Source: an uncultured Holophagaceae bacterium (GTDB taxonomy: Bacteria > Acidobacteriota > Holophagae > Holophagales > Holophagaceae). From it: a DNA stretch of 34,819 nucleotides. The position numbers were made by a program, and so were the translations under genes. The notes beneath the pieces are model-generated. The model saw nothing but the letters and a program-made list of their open reading frames with translations, was not told the origin of the DNA and did no database searches. Location: assembly GCA_903868115.1 (NCBI GenBank), contig CAIPUA010000088.1, positions 1 through 34,819 on the forward strand. Direction: 5' to 3'. Shown here piece by piece: positions 30,957 through 34,819 of the stretch (its first letter is position 1; every line of letters starts with the position of its first letter).

Positions 30957-31171
30957 ATGCTCTTCCACGCTAGGCCGCATGAGAACAACACCTACTTGTT
31001 GGAGACAGGCACGGAGGGGCGAATCCGACTGGCCCGTCCGGAGAACTCGCCCACCGCCTTCGAGGCACCACGGCACCCTTGAGACTCTGCGGCCATTCCC
31101 ATGTCTCCAGGCTGGTGCGATACGGCGAGTCGCTCATCGGGACTCAAGGCATCGTTGGCCTTCCTTTAGCC
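30957..31171 (+). pseudogene. Metallophosphoesterase (YfcE/calcineurin-like) C-terminal remnant
   Basis: From 30957 one frame reads MLFHARPHENNTYLLETG then RIRLARPE, like the ChGTPxxDxTYLLE segment of small metallophosphoesterases. About 40 bases later, in another frame (from about 31073), it reads LRLCGHSHVSRLVRYGESLI followed by GTQGIVGLP, matching the metal-binding GHSH motif and the VNPGSVGLP end of that family (here degraded). The N-terminal metal sites are gone and the frame is broken. Its tail overlaps the 3' end of the S41 gene on the other strand. Recognition is from memory of the family pattern. Confidence 0.6.
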
Positions 31172-32880
31172 GCCAGACGCAGGGCGTATTCACGCTGAGT
31201 GTCGATGCCTGCGGCGAGATCCTCCGGGCGCTGATTAACGATTGCGTCGGGCTGGATCCCTTGTCCCTTGGGCAAACGCTCCACGGCCACGGCAAAGGAA
31301 CGGCGGGGCACGGAAAGGCGGTACCCACTGGCTGGCAGGGTATAGGTTTGGCTGCCATCGTTGCAGACGTACGTCCCACCCGCGTCGGTGCCGACGAGGG
31401 TGCCGATCCGATGGTGCTTCATGAGGGCCAGGAGATGGGTGGTGGAAGAGAAACATCCCCCGTCCATCAGCACGAAAAGGTGGCCCTGGAAGGCATCCTT
31501 GGCCCTTGGGATGGGCTTTGCCATGGGCGCGTAGCGGGTACCGTACTCCCGGGCGAAATAGGGAATCGGTGTGCGTTCCAGATACGAGAGCAGGTGGGTG
31601 GAACAAAAGGGGTCGCCACCGCTGTTATCCCGCAGGTCCAGGATCAGGCTTCCGAGCCCGGCCTCCCGGACCTTTCGGAAGGCATCGTCGACGAAGACCT
31701 TGAACACTTCCGGATTGCGATAGTAGCCGAATGAGCGGATGGTCAGGATTCCGGTACGGAGGTCGGGCCTAGCCTCGAAGCCCAGCCTACGGTCGGGCGA
31801 GGATCCATAGCGCAAGGCCACATCCTCCTGGGCCTTCGTCACAGTGGTCCGCGCCACGCCGGCCACGGTCGTGGTTTCGTCCTCCTTCGCACCCGGCCGA
31901 CGGAAGGTGACCTGGAACATGGGACGGGTCCCGTAGCGGAGGGCATACAGACTGGGGAACCGCGTGTTCAGTTGACTGTCCTGGGCCGAGATGTTCTCGC
32001 CGTCCGTGGACAAGCCACCCCGCAGGTCGGCGATCACGTCCTTGAGCGAAGCCCCATCCAAAGCGAGCAGTTCTGATCCGGCCGGGAAGGTCTTGGACCC
32101 AGCCTGCGCGATCCACGCCCGATCCCCCGCGATCTGCAGGCGAAGGGGGAAGAAGCCATCCTTGAAGTGCTCCCAGTAGCCCGCCGGCGTGGCAAGCCGC
32201 GTATGGCCGCAGTGGACCCGCGCCATCGCCGGAGCGAGGATGGCCCCGAAGGCCTGGACACTCATGGGCGCCTTGATGCGCTGGCCCTGTGCGTTCAGGA
32301 AGGTTTCCAGAGCCCGCCTGGGGATGAAGGCGACCGGATCGGGATGAACATGCAGCAGAAGCCGACGCAGTCGACGGAAGTCCTCCTGCATCTCTGCCAC
32401 GCTCAGAACAGCCGTCACGGCGCGCGGAGCCTGGGTCTCGGTCAACACGGGGGTAACCCGACTCCCCGCCCACCGGATCTCACGGGCACAGACTTCCAGG
32501 CGAGGTGGGCCGCTGGGATCGTTCTTGAAGCTGAGCGCCACGGGCGTCCCCGCTGCCTCGGTGAATCCCCCGGGATCCGCCGTCCTGAACGATCCCGGTT
32601 TCGACTCGGGTTCCAGACGCTGCGCGGTCTTGCCCTGGAGTTGCAGCCACAGCCCATTCTCACGGGGGAACACCGAAACCCAGACCACCTCCTTCACGGG
32701 GGTTTCCAGGACCAGTTCGTAGGTACCTTCGAAGCGGGCAGCGGCAAGGGGCATGGCCGCCTTGCCTGCGGGCTCCCGGGTCCGGAGGTGTGGATTACCG
32801 TAGGTGTCCGACTGCGCGGTGACCGGGCTGCCGAGCACTAGCGTCGACAAGAGCAGGATGGTCATTTTTCTGAAGTTCAC
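31144..32880 (-). CDS. S41-family serine peptidase, secreted
   Basis: 578 residues from a GTG at 32880, which follows AAGGGGG at the right spacing and gives a good signal peptide (MNFRKMTILLLSTLVLGSPVTA). An N-terminal ~150-residue region of unknown type precedes the S41 part. Landmarks: ILAPAMARVHCGHTRLATPA, LLALDGASLKDVI (PDZ-like), LTIRSFGYY, LILDLRDNSGGDPFCSTHLL, and VLMDGGCFSSTTHLLALMK with the catalytic serine in the CFSSTTH turn, then IGTLVGTDAGGTY. Length fits peptidases with an N-terminal beta domain. It follows the esterase gene by 14 bases on the same strand, so the two form an operon. The substrate is unknown. Confidence 0.85.
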   Translation of the reverse strand: MNFRKMTILLLSTLVLGSPVTAQSDTYGNPHLRTREPAGKAAMPLAAARFEGTYELVLETPVKEVVWVSVFPRENGLWLQLQGKTAQRLEPESKPGSFRTADPGGFTEAAGTPVALSFKNDPSGPPRLEVCAREIRWAGSRVTPVLTETQAPRAVTAVLSVAEMQEDFRRLRRLLLHVHPDPVAFIPRRALETFLNAQGQRIKAPMSVQAFGAILAPAMARVHCGHTRLATPAGYWEHFKDGFFPLRLQIAGDRAWIAQAGSKTFPAGSELLALDGASLKDVIADLRGGLSTDGENISAQDSQLNTRFPSLYALRYGTRPMFQVTFRRPGAKEDETTTVAGVARTTVTKAQEDVALRYGSSPDRRLGFEARPDLRTGILTIRSFGYYRNPEVFKVFVDDAFRKVREAGLGSLILDLRDNSGGDPFCSTHLLSYLERTPIPYFAREYGTRYAPMAKPIPRAKDAFQGHLFVLMDGGCFSSTTHLLALMKHHRIGTLVGTDAGGTYVCNDGSQTYTLPASGYRLSVPRRSFAVAVERLPKGQGIQPDAIVNQRPEDLAAGIDTQREYALRLAAKGRPTMP

Positions 32881-32894
32881 AGGTGCCCCCTTTT

Positions 32895-34076
32895 TCAACG
32901 TCCGCGCAACTGTTTCAGCATAGCCGTGGCGTGGACGTGGCCAGGCTCCAGCTCCAGGCAGCGTTCAATGCTCTTGAGGGCCGCAACGGTGTTTCCTTCA
33001 GCCATATAAGCCTCGCCCAAGCTGTCGTAGGCATTGGCGGAGCGGGGATAGCATTCCACCTCCAGGCGGAACATCTCGACGCCCTCGGCCATGCGTTGCT
33101 GGCGCAGGAAGCCATAACCGATCTGGTTGAGCTTCGCCTCCAACGGAAGCACAGGATAGCCCATGCGCTTCGAGAGACCAGCAAAGTGGGCCTTATACTC
33201 GGCGGGCGTGCCCGTGTACTGCTGGGTGAAGCGGTCCTGAGGCGGCCGCCATCCTGCGAAAATGTGCTTCAGCCCCCAGTAATTGGAGAGAAGCATCACG
33301 GTGGCATGTTCCTCCCCGGCCAAATGCATGGAGCCCCAGGTGAAGCCCCTTGCCTGAATGCCCGAAAGGGCGGTGCACAACGTGTCGAAGCGATTGGGCC
33401 GGGCATCACCCTCCTCCTCGTTCCCCATGGTCACAAAGAGGCTGTGGGGAAGACGTCCCTCGGCCTTGAAATATGCCTCGATGCGGGTCTTCAGGACTTG
33501 GTTGTCCCAGCCCGGTGTGGGGGAGGCAGCGATGAAGGCCTGGAACTGTTCAGGCCGCTGCACCAGGAGCTGGAGGGCCAGCAAGCCTCCGAAGGAGGTC
33601 CCCGAGAAGATCCGGTAAGGCGCGGTGCGGTAGCGGGACTCCACGAACGGGATCACCTCCTGTTCCAGGAAATCCACGAAGCGGTCCGATCCCTTTTTCT
33701 CGGTTGCCACACTTCCGAATGGGCCACCGGGGGCGAGGTCTCGATTCCGGTTGGGAGTGGCGATGGCCACGATGATGAGATCGGGCATGAGGCCGTTGCG
33801 GACGAGGAAATCCACTGTCCCCCGCGTGTGGGCTAGATGGGCCGGCCCGTCGGTCAGGTAGAGCACGGGGTAGCGCCCCTGGTCTTGGGCATAGCTGGCA
33901 GGTGGGGAGACCTGGAGCAGCCGTTGCTCGCCGTACACCTTGGACGTGATGGTTAGGGCCGTTCCCAAGGTGATAGGTGTTCCCTCCGCGGGCGCTGTGG
34001 ATTGTGCGAACAAAGGCAGGCAGATGTTCAGCAGAAGGATGGCCAGGCTGAAGGCTCGGACGGAGATGTGCTTCAT
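32895..34076 (-). CDS. Secreted alpha/beta-hydrolase esterase with C-terminal TPR-like repeats
   Basis: 393 residues, ATG after GAGGA. MKHISVRAFSLAILLLNICLPLFAQ is a signal peptide. Residues about 35-270 are a Fes/IroE-like (COG2819-type) esterase: YPVLYLTDGPAHLAHTRG, LIIVAIATPNRNRDL, FLEQEVIPFVESRY and the nucleophile elbow SGTSFGGLLAL, with a likely catalytic His in LAGEEHATVM. Residues about 300-393 hold TPR-like helices (AKLNQIGYGFLRQQRMAEGV, NAYDSLGEAYMAEGNTVAAL). Family members hydrolyse siderophore or other acyl esters, but the TPR tail is typical of uncharacterised secreted ones. It is the first gene of an esterase-S41 pair. Confidence 0.87.
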   Translation of the reverse strand: MKHISVRAFSLAILLLNICLPLFAQSTAPAEGTPITLGTALTITSKVYGEQRLLQVSPPASYAQDQGRYPVLYLTDGPAHLAHTRGTVDFLVRNGLMPDLIIVAIATPNRNRDLAPGGPFGSVATEKKGSDRFVDFLEQEVIPFVESRYRTAPYRIFSGTSFGGLLALQLLVQRPEQFQAFIAASPTPGWDNQVLKTRIEAYFKAEGRLPHSLFVTMGNEEEGDARPNRFDTLCTALSGIQARGFTWGSMHLAGEEHATVMLLSNYWGLKHIFAGWRPPQDRFTQQYTGTPAEYKAHFAGLSKRMGYPVLPLEAKLNQIGYGFLRQQRMAEGVEMFRLEVECYPRSANAYDSLGEAYMAEGNTVAALKSIERCLELEPGHVHATAMLKQLRGR

Positions 34077-34157
34077 GGGGGGTCCTCGACGGAACGGGGC
34101 TACTGGAAGGCTTGGCAGCCCCTAGGCAAGTCGGTTTTGCGGCTGGGACGTCCCATT

Positions 34158-34819
34158 TCAGGGCGCCTTCACGAACCTCGCGATCGCCGTCAACACGGGG
34201 TCCTGGGGCTTTGGGATCTCCGTGATCAGGCTGATGTGGTTGCGGTCCTGGATCTCCAGGTAGCGGTGGGCCGAGTGCCCCTTGGTCTGTAGCAGGGCCA
34301 TCAGATACTGGTTTTCCAGCCTGCGGTCCGCGTGGTCACCGTCGGCGCAGATGGCCAGGATGGGCGGGACCTTGGCGTGGGCGTGATAGCAGGGTGCGCC
34401 GTGGTCAAGGATGGGGGTGCCTTCCGGGTCGGGAATGCCCCGCTCCTGGCGGAGGGTGTAGTGGGTGAAGGTTTGCCCTGAGACGGGAATGTAGCCCTTC
34501 AGTTGCTCGGGAACGGCCCCGTGAGCCTTCAGCCACTTGGCTTCCGTGGCCAGCATCAGGGCCAGGTAGCCTCCCGCAGAGTGGCCCGCGACGAAGACCC
34601 GCTTGGGATCCCCGCCGTGCTCGCCGACGTGGGCGAGCACCCAGGCGGTGGCGGCGGCGATCCCCTGGGCGGCGAAGGCCGCCGCCAGATTCCGGGTGGC
34701 TAAGTTCTCCTTGCTCTGCGAGTTCAAGCTGCCCCCGTGAAACCAGACCAGGACGGGAAAGCCCCGGGCGCCTTCCGGGAGCACCAGGTCGAGCCTGCAT
34801 CGCTCCTGTTCGTACACCG
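34158..34819 (-). CDS. Alpha/beta hydrolase (esterase/lipase, BD-FAE-like), 5' end outside window
   Basis: About 220 residues, open at the window edge. The oxyanion motif is VLVWFHGGSL, the nucleophile elbow AGHSAGGYLALML, the acid ICADGDHAD and the base RNHISLI, so the catalytic set is complete. Between FAAQGIA and AATAWVLAHVGEHGGDPKR the family normally has about 20 further residues, including a conserved YRLSP-type strand and turn (GIAVVSxxYRLSP...yxxDAAAAxAW). Here GIA runs straight into AATAW. That is an in-frame internal deletion in the protein core. It is on the same strand as the esterase-S41 pair, 81 bases upstream. Confidence 0.8.
   Translation of the reverse strand, partial: VYEQERCRLDLVLPEGARGFPVLVWFHGGSLNSQSKENLATRNLAAAFAAQGIAAATAWVLAHVGEHGGDPKRVFVAGHSAGGYLALMLATEAKWLKAHGAVPEQLKGYIPVSGQTFTHYTLRQERGIPDPEGTPILDHGAPCYHAHAKVPPILAICADGDHADRRLENQYLMALLQTKGHSAHRYLEIQDRNHISLITEIPKPQDPVLTAIARFVKAP

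Overview
The window is GC-rich, densely coding bacterial chromosome. Gene content points to an anaerobe-type Gram-negative: a TonB receptor, LolA-like protein, MglA-type GTPase, 2-oxoacid:ferredoxin oxidoreductase KorAB, cheB-cheR-cheY, and S41 and DUF4953 peptidases. My best guess is Acidobacteriota, class Holophagae (Geothrix/Holophaga-like). That is inferred from gene style; there is no rRNA to confirm it.

Layout. 1-1017: the 3' end of a DUF4953 zinc metalloprotease, its terminator, and a decayed thioesterase gene. 1071-5913, minus strand: a TonB-dependent receptor, then the overlapping unit cheB-cheR-cheY. 6082-8448, plus strand and divergent from cheB: a tight four-gene cassette of CheR-like methyltransferase, metallo-beta-lactamase-fold hydrolase, histone-deacetylase-fold amidohydrolase and GNAT-like acetyltransferase. 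This is the best candidate for an undescribed system. 8431-9736: rbfA-truB. 9792-12530: a SAM methyltransferase, pgk and tpiA. 12623-14197: a POT peptide transporter with a 20-bp perfect palindrome ahead of its start.

14546-17112, minus strand: thrB-thrC preceded by a threonine attenuator. It has a promoter, a 19-residue leader peptide with six Thr codons, an antiterminator pairing and a terminator. Next to it lies tRNA-Ile2(CAU), whose 3' end is repeated 163 bp away. 17524-22697 holds a periplasmic cyclophilin, a stand-alone B12-binding mutase subunit, an MglA-like GTPase with a long C-terminal extension coupled to a LolA-like protein, a periplasmic Bcp peroxiredoxin, an isopropylmalate-dehydrogenase-family enzyme and lexA. 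korA-korB (22882-25748) follow a promoter embedded in an operator-like dyad.

From tRNA-Ala(CGC) at 26452 rightwards the character changes. There is a 620-bp non-coding stretch with short phased repeats, then secreted proteins (an S41 N-terminal fragment, a CBM9/DOMON-like protein, two full S41 peptidases, two alpha/beta hydrolases). A decay zone at 29849-31170 carries remnants of at least four genes. It reads as an accessory, eroding region next to a tRNA. No integrase, transposase or CRISPR array was seen.
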